In this document: positions 34,818 through 48,016 of the stretch, piece by piece
How the letters are laid out: the number at the start of each line of letters is the position of its first letter
Position numbering within the stretch: the first letter of the stretch is position 1
Assembly: GCA_004123355.1 (NCBI GenBank)
Contig: SCHM01000001.1
Coordinates: forward strand, 8,008,193 to 8,072,192
Length of the DNA: 64,000 nt
Origin: Amphirosellinia nigrospora
Lineage: Eukaryota > Ascomycota > Sordariomycetes > Xylariales > Xylariaceae
Direction of reading: 5' to 3'
Notes under the pieces: generated by a model
Seen by the model: the letters and a program-made list of their open reading frames with translations, nothing else
Told to the model about the DNA's origin: nothing
Databases searched by the model: none
Program-made: the position numbers and the translations under genes

Positions 34818-36095
34818 ATGTCGCTGCCTACGATTGCGATTCTGGATGATTATCAGGAAATCTCCAAGGCCCCCTTCCAACAGCTACGGTCGGCTGGGTA
34901 TCAGGTAACGACATTTACTGACACTCTCGCGCCGTACAACAATCCTGAAACTCGTCAAGATGAGAAAGACGGCCTTGTTAAGAGACTAGAGCGTTTAATA
35001 TTATTTGCAAGCCTACACTATGATTTAATTCAAAGTGACTCAATATCTAACAATGCATAAGGCTCAATGAGAGAAAGGACACCATTCCCTGCAGAACGTG
35101 AGTATTGAGCATCATATTCGTCATTCGTGATCGAAGACTTCAGCGTAGGATTTGCTCAGGTTGGACAAGGGAGCGTTGCGTACACTCGACATTCTCGCAG
35201 GTCCCGCTAATAAAGCAAATACTAACTCAAATCTTAAAAAAGTTGTCAATCGCCTTCCGGACTTGAAGCTACTTCTAACAACTGGCGGGCGCAACGCATC
35301 CATTGACGTCAAAGCTGCCAAGCTCGCGGCATCCCCGTTGCAGGTACGGCTCTGGACACAAAGCCAGGGCCTGGTCCCGATAGCACTACACAGCACACTG
35401 TAGCCCTCATTTTGCCCTCGCCCGTAACATCCCCCAAGATGATGCACCGTGAAATCTGGGGGATGGCAGACGAAAGATGCTATGGGACTATCTGGGAAGA
35501 TATTCGGCACTGTTGGTCTGGGCAGACTTGGTATCTCCGTATCCAAGATCATGCATTTAGCTTTTGGGATGAAAGTGATTGCTTGGAGCACAAATTTAAC
35601 ACAAGATGCAGCAGACGAGAAGGCCAAGGCCGCTGGACTTCCAGTAGAGGACGAGACTGGAGCCAAGACCTTCAGGGCTGTCGGTCGAGACGAGCTCTTC
35701 AGCACGGCGGATGTAGTCAGCATCCATCTAGTTCTATCGGAACGTTCAAGAGGTCTCGTAGGAACGAGCGACTTGGAGAAGATGAAGAAGTCGGCCTTAT
35801 TTGTGAATACATCGCGGGGACCCATCGTGAGTGAGAACGAACTTCTCGAAGCTGGGAAGAAGGGGTGGATTCGGGCATTGGATTAGATGTCTACGGCCTC
35901 GAACCTTTGCCGAAGGATAGCGAATGGCGAACCACTACATGGGGCGAGTCAGGAAGAAGAGGTTGTTATGACACCCATATGGGATACGTTGAAGGAGACA
36001 CCATTCGGGCATGGTATGGCTTACAAGTTGAGAATATCCTACGTTGGCAAAAAGGGGAAACTTTGAGAACGCTGTACAAGGACAATGGGTACTGA
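34818..36095 (+). CDS. D-isomer-specific 2-hydroxyacid dehydrogenase
   Basis: MSLPTIAILDDYQEISKAPF begins the split substrate domain. GSMRERTPFPAE and NRLPDLKLLLTTGGRNASID follow; an intron at 35098-35242 with a perfect TACTAAC branch site joins PAE to LVNRLPD. The NAD-binding half has IFGTVGLGRLG (GxGxxG), FGMKVIAW, ADVVSIHLVLSERSRGL and FVNTSRGPIV. IGLDVYGLEPLP then has the conserved acidic residue, and PHMGYVEGDT carries the catalytic His. The family reduces 2-keto acids such as glyoxylate or hydroxypyruvate using NAD(P)H; substrate not determinable. A second intron probably lies between about 34990 and 35060, but its donor is not canonical. Several single-base breaks occur (about 35330, 35415, 35440, 35872, 35955). 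Confidence 0.8.
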
Positions 36096-37012
36096 CAAGG
36101 CTGCTTTTAGGCCTTCGAATGCGGTGCTATCTGCATGCACATCCCAGGCTGAGTACGGGTGCTTGCGTAGAATGCGCTAGGCTAACATATTACGTGTTGT
36201 GTAAGGCCGGAGTGCATGAAGAGTGTCCTGTGAATGAAATTGCCTGAATGCTGGATCAACAGGAATTGGAAGGAAGTCGGTTGTTCTCTGCATGTCTAGA
36301 CTGTACATACACACATGCAGAGGTAATTGCTTTTTCTTGGTGATAGCCTGTCAGAAAGTACCTATCTACTTGAAGTTACCACTACGTGCAAGTAATTGAA
36401 TTATTGTTGCTTATTCAAGATATTAGGTGGGTGATTCATGAAAGTGCATCCTTAGGTCGGTAGCTCCAACACTGTTTCTATACCTTAGGTATTCTCTATT
36501 ATCAAATTAACGCGTTGTGTGATTGATAAAAGTACCTACCTACCTACCTACCTGCCTGCCTAAAGTCTGGAAAGAGCGCCCATCCTTAAGACCCTTGACC
36601 AGAACTGCCTTCCTTCTTCTTTCTTCCTGTTTTCCCGTCCTTTTACCTCACCATCTCCAACAATCGCTTCGACTGCATCTCCCACACAACATCACCCTTA
36701 AGATATTGGACATCCTACCGAACCCTGGCCTAAAGGTGGTAGGCCGCCCTTTCTCTCCTTCTCTGGCGTCAGATGTCAAAGCCTGATCTATCTGTATAAT
36801 CAATAATACATAACCCATCTCAAATGCACACCGTCCCCACGCGGGCAGCGTCCACGCTCTTCTTCACTTATACCCTACATTCTGAACATTCTCATTCCTC
36901 TCTGCGCTCTTACTACACCAGCCGTTCTGACTCGAATCGTGTGTTAGTTTCAAACCCGCCTGGTACCTTGGTCTTGTAATTGGCCTACACATCTGCCAGC
37001 TGGACTCCGAGC
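36096..37012. other. Intergenic/promoter region with TACC repeat
   Basis: About 900 bases upstream of the dsRBD-like gene. Holds a (TACC)n microsatellite and then CT-rich leader sequence. No gene. Confidence 0.6.
36532..36560. repeat. (TACC)n microsatellite
   Basis: AGTACC followed by consecutive TACC units grading into TGCC units. Confidence 0.9.
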
Positions 37013-38712
37013 ATGGTATCAGCTATGGACGCCGTAGAAGCTGTCCCGGGTGGCCGTGTTTCCGTCGGCAGTGCTCATGCAGCTGGAGGAGGAGGAGACG
37101 GTAGTATACACAATTCTAGCCCATATATGGCTGTGTCTCGAACCGGGTCGTTGTGTTTTGCGTTTTCGTTCCCACTTGGTATATTAATGTCTGGAGCTAG
37201 TTGTCCGCTGAAGATGTGTGCTGACACCGCGATTTGTGTTTGATTCTAGGACCCTCCTCTACACAAGCACTTCCATGTAACCCTCAGGCAACAGCTTCTG
37301 AGGGTTTGAATACCATCCCGGTGGCAGCCCAATTCCTAGCCACACCTCCTGCAATTCCATCGTTGGCTCCTATCATCCCATCCCCCTCTCCCAAAAACCA
37401 TAGTTCCCGCACTCTCCTGCGCGGCCCAATCCCTCAAAAGGGTTCTGGGCAGGATCGCTTTCTGCAGTTATTAAAGGGAAACGATCAATCTTGTTTGCCC
37501 GCAGTGGCTCATAGAGACCAAATCACTGTGTCCACTGGCATCGTTCAGCGACCGGCCACAGTCCATCGCTACTGTACGTATCCCATACCTCTACTCTCTT
37601 TCGCCCAACTATATCCAGCAAAGTTACATGCTGACCAGCGTCGTTTTGCATAGCTCCCAGCGTCACTCAGGTCAACCCGCCTCCCTTTAAACTGCAGTCC
37701 GCTTCTACCTATCCCGAGGGAATGGACCGCCCCGTCATAATCCCGTCCGACACCAAGACCAAAATGTCTGAATCTGTTAAGGCAGAGCTTAAGGAACCCT
37801 CCTTAGCAGCTCCGAAGCCAGCCACTGGTGAGGCTCGCGGTCAATCAGGCCGCCAGACCGTGGGTGTTAGGGCCAATAGCCAAAACCACCCCGTCGCAAC
37901 TGCGCGCCTCAGTGCGCAGTGCCAGCTACGCCGTTTCAACCCCAAGTGGCACGAGAGCTCGGGCCCTGATGGATTCAAGTGCGCTGTTCAGCTGATCGAC
38001 AAGTTTATCCGCGTAGGTCATGCCTATCCGAATGCCTATGATGCCAAGCAAGCCGTAGCCGAGAAGGCTCTCGTTTACATCAGTCAACTACCATGCGAGG
38101 ACCCGCCGGAGAAAGTCGCGGCGAGAATTAGATCTGCTGGAAAAACCGACCGCTTCAGCGAACACAATAGGGCAGGACGATCCCAGTTCAAGAGGGAGCC
38201 GACTACGAATGCCGGCAATAGAAGTTTCCACGGCCAGTATGCCAGCACAGTTCCCGCAGATGCTAATTCAACAGCTTATAATTGGGGCGCATATAACCAA
38301 GAGCCAAGAGCTATTCTTCACCGGATTCAGTCAGTTTTTGGACGTGCTGGGCCCGGCCCAGCTGTTCTCTCCGACCCTCTGGCCGCCCAGGCCTTTCTGC
38401 AGGGCTGTAAGTAATTTTCGAAGCTATTTTCTTTTCGTTTTGGTAATTCTTATACTCAAAACTGTGATAACTGACTTCGAGTGTCCTAGTGGCCGTGGGT
38501 ACTTCGGTTCGAGTAGCTAGCTCGGTGTACGAGCCATACCTTGAGCCACAGGGCCGCCCATTCCCGTTATTTCCGGTGACGTCTATCGCCCTTACGAGGC
38601 TCGGGAGCGATCCCCACAGCCCAACCTGAGTCGCAACTATAGGATCGTTCTCCCCTTCGCCAGCACGCGCTTTATGAGCCAAAGACTCGACGGCCCAACT
38701 AAAGAATGCTAG
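37013..38712 (+). CDS. dsRNA-binding-motif-like protein
   Basis: Four exons with mutually consistent phases: 37013-37100, 37250-37573, 37654-38406 and 38490-38712. Exons 1-2 encode a Gly/Pro/Ser-rich N-terminus (MVSAMDAVEAVPGGRVSVG; ATPPAIPSLAPIIPSPSP). Exon 3 carries one domain resembling a double-stranded RNA-binding motif: LSAQCQLRRFNPKWHESSGP, GFKCAVQLIDKFIRVGHAYP and NAYDAKQAVAEKALVYIS, that is the helix-strand-strand-strand-helix pattern ending in KQAVAEKAL. The C-terminus is Arg/Ser/Pro-rich (RPYEARERSPQPNLSRNYR) once a frame break near 38570 is allowed for. Such single-dsRBD fungal proteins are common and mostly uncharacterised; RNA binding is inferred from the domain only. Confidence 0.6.
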
Positions 38713-38949
38713 AGATAGTAAGGACCTGTTCTTCGGAGTTCCATACAGCCGCGGGATAGTTAACTACGGGGCTGCGCTTTAGACGCGTGGATCTTTTGCC
38801 TGTATTCAACAACGTTGGAGGGAAAATTCAATCCATTGAGGCTATTTTGACTTTTAGGTTGAGCTGGCATAGGCAGGGTACTATGTTTGCATGATACGGT
38901 AGGAACTTGGTGAGATGGGGCGGTTTGAGCAGGGATGATAGTACGGACT

Positions 38950-40016
38950 TCAGATCTTGCTCGGCATCCTTAACCCGCCGTCCAGCCGAATTACAGTTCC
39001 GTTAAGCATAGGGTTTTCGATAATCTGTTTGACTAGTTGTGCAAATTCCGCGGGCTTCCCTGCTCTCCGCGGGAATTCCATTACTGTTGCCAGCCCTTCA
39101 AATAGCTTTTTGGGCATCATGGCAGTCATTCTCGACTCGAATACGCCTGGAGCGATAGTCATGCAACGTATGCCATACCGAGCTAGGTCTCTCGTCATAC
39201 TGAAAACACAGTGTCAGTTATCACCATTCCAAGCGTGACGTGCGAGGACTTTAGAGGCTTCTAGGCACAATCTCGGCCGTAAAAAGTAGTAGTTGTGGGG
39301 AGAAGCTACAAAGAACATGGCTCTGATAATCACTTACGGTAATGTCATAGAGGCAACTGCCCCTTTGCTGGCTGCATAAGCTACCTGTCCCTTTTGCCCA
39401 TCAAAAGCGGCTACAGATGCCACCATGATAACGATACCACGCTCCAGGTCATCGCCGGCTGGTTGGGTCTTCGCTAGGTGAACGAGACATTGCCGCACTA
39501 AGTCGACAGTGCCACGTAGATTGATATTAACTACAAAATCAAAGCTGTCCAAGCTAAAGGCATCGCCGTTCCTATCCAATATCTGTTTAATTAATTAGCG
39601 TGCGTTTTTAGTGATAGGAGTGTAGAGGTAGTAGGGAGAGTCCAGTACCGTTGAAGGGTTGCCGACGCCTGCGGCTGGTATGATGCCGCCCATCGGCTTT
39701 CCAGTCTTCTCGATCCATTCTGCAACCCCTGTAACTGCAGCGGCGATGCTCTCGGTCTCTAATACGTCGCACATAAAGAACTTACTAGCGCCCTCGGGGA
39801 GCAGTTTGACAACTTCGGCTCCCAGTTCTTCGTTTAAATCCAGAACAGCAACATTGCCTCCGGCGCGGCAAATTTCTTCCACAGCAGTTGTCCTAAGCCC
39901 GATGCTCTGATGAAATAGTTAGCCTTAGTGACTTTTCGCGTGTAATTGCGACAATTGGGGGGTGAGCGTGAAGCGTACCCTCCCGAGACTACGAATGTCC
40001 TGCCCTCAATCTTCAT
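38950..40016 (-). CDS. Short-chain dehydrogenase/reductase (hydroxyacyl-CoA dehydrogenase type)
   Basis: Four exons: 40016-39979, 39906-39649, 39582-39338, 39199-38950, all with canonical borders. MKIEGRTFVVSGG joins ASGLG to form the TGxxxGxG-type nucleotide loop; then NVAVLDLNEE (NAD-preferring Asp after the second strand), FMCDVLE, PAAGVGNPST (NAG position), INLRGTV, IVIMVASVAAFDGQKGQVAY with catalytic Ser, and the catalytic YAASK, TIAPGVFESRM and LNGTVIRLDGGLRM at the C-terminus. Length about 264 residues. The pattern is that of type-2 3-hydroxyacyl-CoA dehydrogenases, often mitochondrial or peroxisomal, though no targeting signal is clear. One lost base near 39895 (GLG|TTAVEEI). Shares a 550-base divergent upstream region with the Rab gene. 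Confidence 0.88.
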
Positions 40017-40566
40017 TTTATAAAGCTGATAGAGTGAAATAAGAAGAGATTACAAGTGTTGGATCGTGTTCTGGTAATTTAATAATAAAAATGAAGTTGA
40101 AATCGGTAGTATTAGGACGGAAGCCGCGGCATGCAGCAGGCCTATTTCTTGTCACCTGGACACCCGTCTTGTCAGGTCTCACAGCTGGACGGTACCTGTC
40201 CGATGTACCTGCTGGTACGCCATACAGCGTACCACTACCTTACTTGATACACACCTGAGACCACAGCAGATAATCTACGCTACATACATCATCATGTCCG
40301 GTAGAGGTAGGTAACATCATACATTGACAACATATACCCCAGACCCCGGTCGCCATGATAAGCTCGCGTGAGACAACTTCTTAAGCGCATTTGAGGCCCG
40401 TCGATGTCAGTCTATTCTGACAAATAAATTCAAAACCCCAGATTCAACGGCAAACCTCTGCCTGCATCCTTGTCTCACTGCGTCGTTCAACAACTTCGTA
40501 TCTTGACTTTGCGACACCGCCCACCGAACCCAGAGCGAAAAAGGAGCCGAACACAGAGTCGCCAAG
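40017..40566. promoter_or_regulatory. Divergent upstream region of SDR and Rab4-like genes
   Basis: 550 bases between two divergent start codons (40016 and 40567), so both promoters must lie here. No specific site could be assigned. Confidence 0.5.
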
Positions 40567-41857
<1,291 letters not shown>

Positions 41858-43179
41858 CGATCTTGTAATGTCTTTGATATCAATGGCACGGGCAGAAGAG
41901 CTTGCCACTGGCTGGCTTCGGGGCTTACGACGGCGAGTTGGATAGTATATGGCAGATGAGTATGTGGTGTAATTGGGACCGCAAGCAATGCTTTTGACCG
42001 GGAATGAATGGATTGGCGCCCTCGGACACGTGAGATACCTACGACTACACGCCGCATCCGAATTGTTTCCAGAGCCATACAGCGCACTCGTTATTCGGCG
42101 TTCGGGAGACAGGATACGATACATACATTGCGCAGACTACGAACATTTCCTATTAAATGGTCGTTTCACATGACGCTTCGAAGGCGGAGTTGGGGCTGTC
42201 GATAGAACAGAGCAGAGAAGAGAAGAACGGCTCATCTACATACGTAATTACGAAATTTCCTACTTGCTAGATACCTTAAATTCATTGATGTTATACCTCT
42301 CTCGCTCGTGTAAGGCGACCTTGTACACAATCAGTAATTTTCCTGGTGGACTTGGAGATGGTGAGTCGTAGCTTGGAACCAACTCAAACTAATGATTTGG
42401 ACTCTACCCTTTCTTCATCGGCAATTTGTATTTTGCCCATGAGACGTTCTTGATAGTCTGTTAGCCGTCTGCTGCGCTCGAGGCTCTGCATCGAATCCTA
42501 GCCAGCTATACTTGAAACAGCGACGGAGAATGATGTTCCGCAACTTGGTTTCCAATTCGGGGACTAAAACTGGGTACTGCTCTTGACTCGTGAACAACAT
42601 TAATGGTTGAGACATGTCCTAATACAGTTATACCGACGGAATATCAAGCTCAACACGGATCGCGATTCTACAGTACTCGCCCAGCTATATTTATTGATCT
42701 ACACCGTAGTCTAGATAATGTCCACGTGTTGAAACACCAGGGTTTAGAAGATGTTCCCCCGGTCTCCCCGGTTTCCCGCCCGCTGCTTTGGTACAGCGAT
42801 ATTCATCTGCCAAGCGCTCCTCTGAGACTTGCCAGCCGCGGTTTTATGTAACCTTTTGTTGAGCCGGACTCGTACCAGGACCATATATTAGGTGCCTATT
42901 TAAGGCTTGTATCGTATCCGCTGTGGAGGCGGTCTGTGACCCCAAGAAGCCGTGAGTTGCGAGATCAATCTCGGTGCGAGGCAGGCCGTTTCTAATGGGC
43001 ATTGAGGCGTTCTGTTTATGATATTCGTGGTCGTTTCAACGTCTAATGCTCAGAGAATATTCGCATAAAAGGACTCTCTCGCTGTAAACGGTGTTCTGTC
43101 TGGCTCTTACTTTTAAAGTTCACACGAGTAGTCATTACGGCATCTTGGTCGTCGCCCTGATTAATTAATTCCTTCTCTC
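41858..43179. other. Intergenic region
   Basis: About 1.3 kb between two + strand genes; no supported gene. Confidence 0.55.
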
Positions 43180-45877
43180 ATGGTCAGGTTACCATCGACA
43201 ATATCCCCCGCCATTATGGATCCCCGCATTGTCGTCCCTATTGACAAGCAATGGGAATTCAAACAAGCCGACAAAGGCGACGATGCATATCTGCCTGTTT
43301 CCCAGTTCCCAACCAATGTGCATCTAGACCTACTCGCCCACAAGCTGATACCGGACCCATACATGGGCAAGAATGAGCTCGACGTACAATGGGTCGGCGA
43401 GAAGGTCTGGGTCTACCGGACCAAGTTCGCATCCCTCATACCACGGGACCGAAAGCAATCATTGCATTTGACGGCCTCGACACATTCGCTACTGTGGTGT
43501 TAAATGGCAAGCGATCCTTGAGACGGAGAACATGTTCGTGCCCGAACGTGTAGATGTCACCGATGTACTGGCCAAGGCAGGTGAGGAGAACGAGCTCGTT
43601 ATCACGTTCGACAGTGCATACCTGAGGGCTGGAAGCTTGTTGAGAAGTACCCGGATCACAAATGGGGTTGCTGGAACGGCGACAGCTCGAGATGCAGTCC
43701 GGAAAACACAGTACCATTGGGTAAGTCGCATAAAGACATTCAAAACTACGATACCATCCATTATATCAACGGTCGATTGACGCTTTCACGCATAGGGTTG
43801 GACTGGGGCCCGACGCTCCTCTCATGTGGGCCGTGGCGGCCGATCAATCTCGAGATTTACGAGTCTCGGTGAGCGATCTTTGGTGCGACATAGACGTAGA
43901 TAAATCGCTTAAGGGAGCTACTGTCGTCGTTCACGCACCCATCGAAGGCAAAGCTTCGAAGTTGCGTCTAGATATCTCACTTAATGACTCGCTCGTGGCC
44001 AGTCAAGAGATTGAAGGTGGCTCTAGTGCCACATTTAGGATACCCGACCCTGAGCTCTGGTATCCTATCCGATACGGCAAGCAGCCGTTATACACAGTGA
44101 AGGCGACCGCAGTTCAAGACGGGAAAGATATAGACAGCATAACAAAGAAGATTGGTTTACGGCGAGCCGAACTTGTTCAAAAACCACTCAAGGACCAACC
44201 CGGTACTTCATTCTTCTTTGAGGTCAACGGAATTCCTCTCTTCTGCGGCGGCAGTGACTGGATTCCAGCCGACAATTTCATTCCACGCATTAGCAAAGAG
44301 AGATACTATGACTGGGTCAAACTGGTTGCTGACGGCAATCAATTCATGATCCGCGTATGGGGAGGCGGTATCTACGAAGAACAGGCTTTTTACGACGCCT
44401 GTGACGAGCTGGGCATCCTGGTATGGCAAGATTTTATGTTTGGATGCGGTAACTACCCTGCATGGCCGGAACTATTAGCCTCGATCAAGCGTGAGGCAGA
44501 GGAGACGTCAAGCTGCTTAGACACCACCCAAGTATCGTAATTTGGGCGGGAAACAACGAAGACTATCAATACGCCGAGAGTGTGAATTTGGAATGGGACC
44601 AGCACAATACGGACGCCGAAAGTTGGTTGAAGACCGACTTCCCTGCCCGGTATATCTACGAGAAAGTTCTGCCAGATGCGTGTCGAGAGTATTGCCCATC
44701 CGTATACTACCACCCAGGCAGTCCGTGGGGTGGTGTTGACACGCGCGATCCTACGGTGGGTGACATACATCAGTGGAACGTATGGCACGGAACACAGGAG
44801 AAATATCAGAATTTTGACAAGCTAGGAGGACGATTCGTGTCAGAGTTCGGTATGGAGGCATTCCCCTCTGTGAAGACAATTGACGCGTTCCTACCGCTGG
44901 GTAAGGACGATCCGGACCGGTACCCCCAGTCATCAACAATCGACTTCCACAACAAGGCCGACGGCCACGAACGCCGTATCGCACTATATCTTGTCGAGAA
45001 CATGCGATATGCGCCAGATCCCCTCGAGCAATTCGTCTACAGCACCCAGCTGATGCAAGCCGAGTGCCTTGCCTCTGCCTACCGGCTGTGGAAGCGCCAG
45101 TGGAAGGGGCCGGGTCGCGAGTACTGCGCTGGCGCTCTCGTGTGGCAGATCAACGACTGTTGGCCTGTGACGTCCTGGGCTATCTGCGATTACTACCTGC
45201 GGCCGAAGCATGCATACTACACGGTGAAGCGCGAGATGGCCCCCCTGAGCGTCGGGATAACGCGCCGTGAACACCACCATCCGAACCCGGAGAACAAGTA
45301 TTCCCGCATCGGCGGCACGACGCAGATACAGATTGAGATCTGGGGCAGCAATCTTATGCTCGAGGATCTCGAGGTCGACTGCCTCGTCCGTGCATGGGAC
45401 GTCGAGACGGGAGAGGAGACGTACGCAAAGATTGTCCACAAAGGACTACTCTTGCCCAAGAACCAATCTACTGAGGTGATAGCCATGGACGTGCCTGTAC
45501 AGAAGAAGGGCGACGAGGCAAAGACGGTCGTCGCAGCTTACCTTCTGGCCTCGTCTTCCGAGGATCCCAAAGATGGCGTGACGCCCACACAAATGGGGAA
45601 AAAACAGCTTGCGCGCTACGTCAACTGGCCTGAACCACTCAAGTACCTACACCTCCAGAAGCCGGAGCAGTTGAGAGCAGAGCTCAGCAAGGACGGCAAG
45701 AGCGTGGCGCTAAGCGCTGAGGTACCTGTCAAGGGTGTTGCTGTTGAGTCTGAGGATGATGCTGTTCGCTTCGAGGATAACCTTGTGGATATCGTGCCGG
45801 GAGAGACGGTTAGGATACCAGTTCGCGGGACAAGTGAAGGGACGAAGATCACGACAAGGTATTTGGGGATGATATAA
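43180..45877 (+). CDS. Beta-mannosidase, glycoside hydrolase family 2 (MndB-type)
   Basis: Removes terminal beta-mannose from manno-oligosaccharides. No signal peptide is seen, so it is intracellular, matching the MndB subgroup. N-terminal sugar-binding domain: IDKQWEFKQADKGDDAYLPV, FDGLDTFATVVLNGK. An intron at 43721-43795 splits YHW from GWDWGPTLLSCGPW. The catalytic barrel has NGIPLFCGGSDWIPADNF, RVWGGGIYE, WQDFMFGCGNYP, acid/base Glu in IVIWAGNNED and nucleophile Glu in RFVSEFGMEAFP. Then LMQAECLASAYR, ALVWQINDCWPVTSWA and a complete C-terminal domain to 45877. Frame breaks near 43435, 43510, 43800 and 44505; the last 1.3 kb is open. A start at the in-frame ATG at 43216 (MDPRIVVPIDKQW) fits the family length better. 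Confidence 0.93.
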
Positions 45878-46314
45878 GATGTTCACCGTGTATGTTAGGA
45901 GGGATCATTGTTAAGATTAGCTAGGAAATAGGCAAAATGTTTCTGAAGGTACGGACTGCTACAATAGGGTCAAGGCACAAGCCAGTGTTAGTATTAATGG
46001 ATACAAAACTTCCAATATGCTCTGGCATGATCAGTCGATTCTCATACTAGATAGAACTCACTTGAACTTAGCTCGAGTTATTACGTACATATAAGTAGGG
46101 TATAATCTTGCATTAGTTGACAAGATTATCAATCATGATGCATGGGGGGCCACAAAACCACACCCTAACCACAATACCTATCGATATATAGATATATATA
46201 CCTTGCTGGGCGCTATGACTACACTCGGATCCGTTATACAAGCTCCCAATAACACCAGTTTAGGGAAACGCCTCATTACTATTCATGCTAACTATTATTG
46301 ATTCGTAAAGAATC
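45878..46314. other. Convergent intergenic spacer
   Basis: About 440 bases, AT-rich, between convergent 3' ends of the mannosidase and xylitol dehydrogenase genes. No gene. Confidence 0.65.
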
Positions 46315-47445
46315 CTATGCTATTTTTTCATTGGGGCCACCGATCAGGATCTTGATGACCTCGCCCTGCTTGACCTTGTTGAAAGCCTTCTCGGCATCCT
46401 TGAACTCCACAATCTCACTGATCAGCTTCTTCACCTCGATCTTACCGCTAGCAACGAGCTCGACAGCGAGGGTGTAATCTCCGCTGCCGTACCGGAAGCT
46501 GCCCTTGGCCGTGATCTCCTTTATGCACATAGCCATGATGGGAAAGGTGATCTCGTTCTTGCCCATGCCGCCCTGAACGTAGGTGCCGCCCTGGCGTACC
46601 GTGTGTAAGCTCGTCTGGATGCTGGGCTCGGCGCCGCTCGCGTCGATGACGACGTCGACGCCGTCCGGCAGGCCGACCAGCTTCCGGATGTTGGCGGCGT
46701 TCTCCTCGGCCGAGACCCGCTGGCTGACGTACGAGTGTGTGGAGTAGAAGGACGTGGCGAAGTCGAGCTTCGACTGCACGATGTCGACGGACACGACGAT
46801 CGAGGCGCCGAAGGCCCTCGCCACGGCTGCGCAGAGGAGACCCACGGGCCCAGCCCCCATGACGACGACGGACTGCCCCGGCGTCACGACGGCCTGTCGC
46901 ACGATGTGGACGGCGACGGCGAGCGGCTCGACCAGCGCGCCCTCCTGCAGAGACACGTTGCCCGGCAGCTTGTAGCAGAAGTCGGCGGGCGAAGCCCAGA
47001 ACCCCGTCAGCGTGCCGTCGTACGGCGGGGTCGCGGCGAACTTCATATCCGGGCAGAGGTTGTATTTGCCGCTGAGGCAGGGCGAGCACCGGCGGCAGGG
47101 GTAGCCGGGCTCCAGAGCGACGCGGTCGCCCGTCTTCAGGCTCGTGACGGCCGAGCCCACCTGCACGACGGTTCCGGCGGACTCGTGCCCGAGGATCATG
47201 GGGTCTTTGACGATGAAGTGGCCGATGGCCCCGTTTTGCCAGTAGTGCACGTCGGACCCGCAGATGCCGGTGTAGTTGATGGCTACGAGGACGTCGTGCT
47301 CGCTCTGGAGCGTGGGCGCTGGCCGGTCGACGAAGCCTACATCTTGTGGTTTGTTGAGGATGAAGGAGAGGTTCTGGATGGGTTGGGCGTTAGAAATTGT
47401 GGCTTTCGCGGGTGTGGAAAGGGGAATGGGGATGGGTTGGCACAT
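46315..47445 (-). CDS. xdhA: D-xylulose reductase / xylitol dehydrogenase
   Basis: Uninterrupted 376-residue medium-chain zinc dehydrogenase; oxidises xylitol to D-xylulose with NAD in the fungal pentose pathway. Seen: GICGSDVHYWQNG (catalytic zinc Cys), GHESAGTV (zinc His-Glu), the four structural-zinc cysteines in CRRCSPCLSGKYNLC, EPLAVAVHIV, and the Rossmann VVMGAGPVGLL with VSVDIVQSKLDFA (Asp for NAD), then GGTYVQGGMGKNEITFPIMA. The sequence agrees closely, as I remember it, with Aspergillus XdhA; L-arabitol and sorbitol dehydrogenases are the alternatives. The ATG at 47445 is used. Another ATG at 47474 lies in a different frame and either makes an overlapping short upstream frame or marks a lost base in the N-terminus. 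A TATA box and XlnR-type site lie upstream. Confidence 0.9.
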   Translation of the reverse strand: MCQPIPIPLSTPAKATISNAQPIQNLSFILNKPQDVGFVDRPAPTLQSEHDVLVAINYTGICGSDVHYWQNGAIGHFIVKDPMILGHESAGTVVQVGSAVTSLKTGDRVALEPGYPCRRCSPCLSGKYNLCPDMKFAATPPYDGTLTGFWASPADFCYKLPGNVSLQEGALVEPLAVAVHIVRQAVVTPGQSVVVMGAGPVGLLCAAVARAFGASIVVSVDIVQSKLDFATSFYSTHSYVSQRVSAEENAANIRKLVGLPDGVDVVIDASGAEPSIQTSLHTVRQGGTYVQGGMGKNEITFPIMAMCIKEITAKGSFRYGSGDYTLAVELVASGKIEVKKLISEIVEFKDAEKAFNKVKQGEVIKILIGGPNEKIA

Positions 47446-47660
47446 ACGCTGGCTGTCTTGGGATCGATCGCCATTGTGATATAATGCCGAATAAGATTCG
47501 GAATAAGGCGGTCCTGTTTTCTACTTTTACTCCTTCAATGCTGTCGGTTTCTCTTCGAGTCGGGTACTAAGAGACTGACGACAATGACGATAATTGTTTC
47601 ACACAGGGGGACACAGGCAACTCTGAGATGATACTGTTCTCGTTCTTCAACTACCACACT

Positions 47661-47667
47661 TTTATAT
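47661..47667 (-). promoter_or_regulatory. Possible TATA box of xdhA
   Basis: Read on the minus strand GATATAAAAGTG, about 215 bases upstream of the ATG at 47445 and correctly oriented. Confidence 0.45.
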
Positions 47668-48009
47668 CACGAGGAGAGGACCTATCGGCTCCTTATCAGT
47701 ATCAGTCAATGACACTTGAGAAAAAAAAAGTTTTTGTTTTCCTTTCTCTCTTTCCCCATCGCAGCGCCTTCGGAGCAGATTCTTGACCGTCACTTGTTAA
47801 CCTGATAAGCTCTAACTCACACGACGGGGGGATGGGACAGCAAAAGATGTCGTAATAGCTACCTACCGATCAACCACTAGTTTAAGCTGCCTTCGCTAAT
47901 TTCCGATGGCGCGCGCGCGGGGAGAGTGTTGGTTGGGGGTTTGGTGGGTTGTCACGCTTGGGGATGAGAATTTGAGGAGCTAAATTACCTCGGCTTGCAT
48001 ATAGCTTAG

Positions 48010-48016
48010 TTTAGCC
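48010..48016 (-). promoter_or_regulatory. XlnR/Xyr1-type element GGCTAAA
   Basis: Minus-strand GGCTAAA, the consensus of the xylanolytic activator XlnR, lies about 565 bases upstream of xdhA, a known XlnR target in Aspergillus. A 7-base match can arise by chance. Confidence 0.35.

Noticed and set aside
35152-35242. Open sequence reading DKGALRTLDILAGPANKANT in the 2-hydroxyacid dehydrogenase gene
   Set aside because: It is inside an intron: a GTGAGT donor at 35098, TACTAAC branch site and AG at 35241-35242 join PAE to LVNRLPDLK, as the family requires.
46735-47484. 249-codon + strand open frame
   Set aside because: It lies antisense to the intact xylitol dehydrogenase gene and arises from its GC-rich third positions; no domain recognised.
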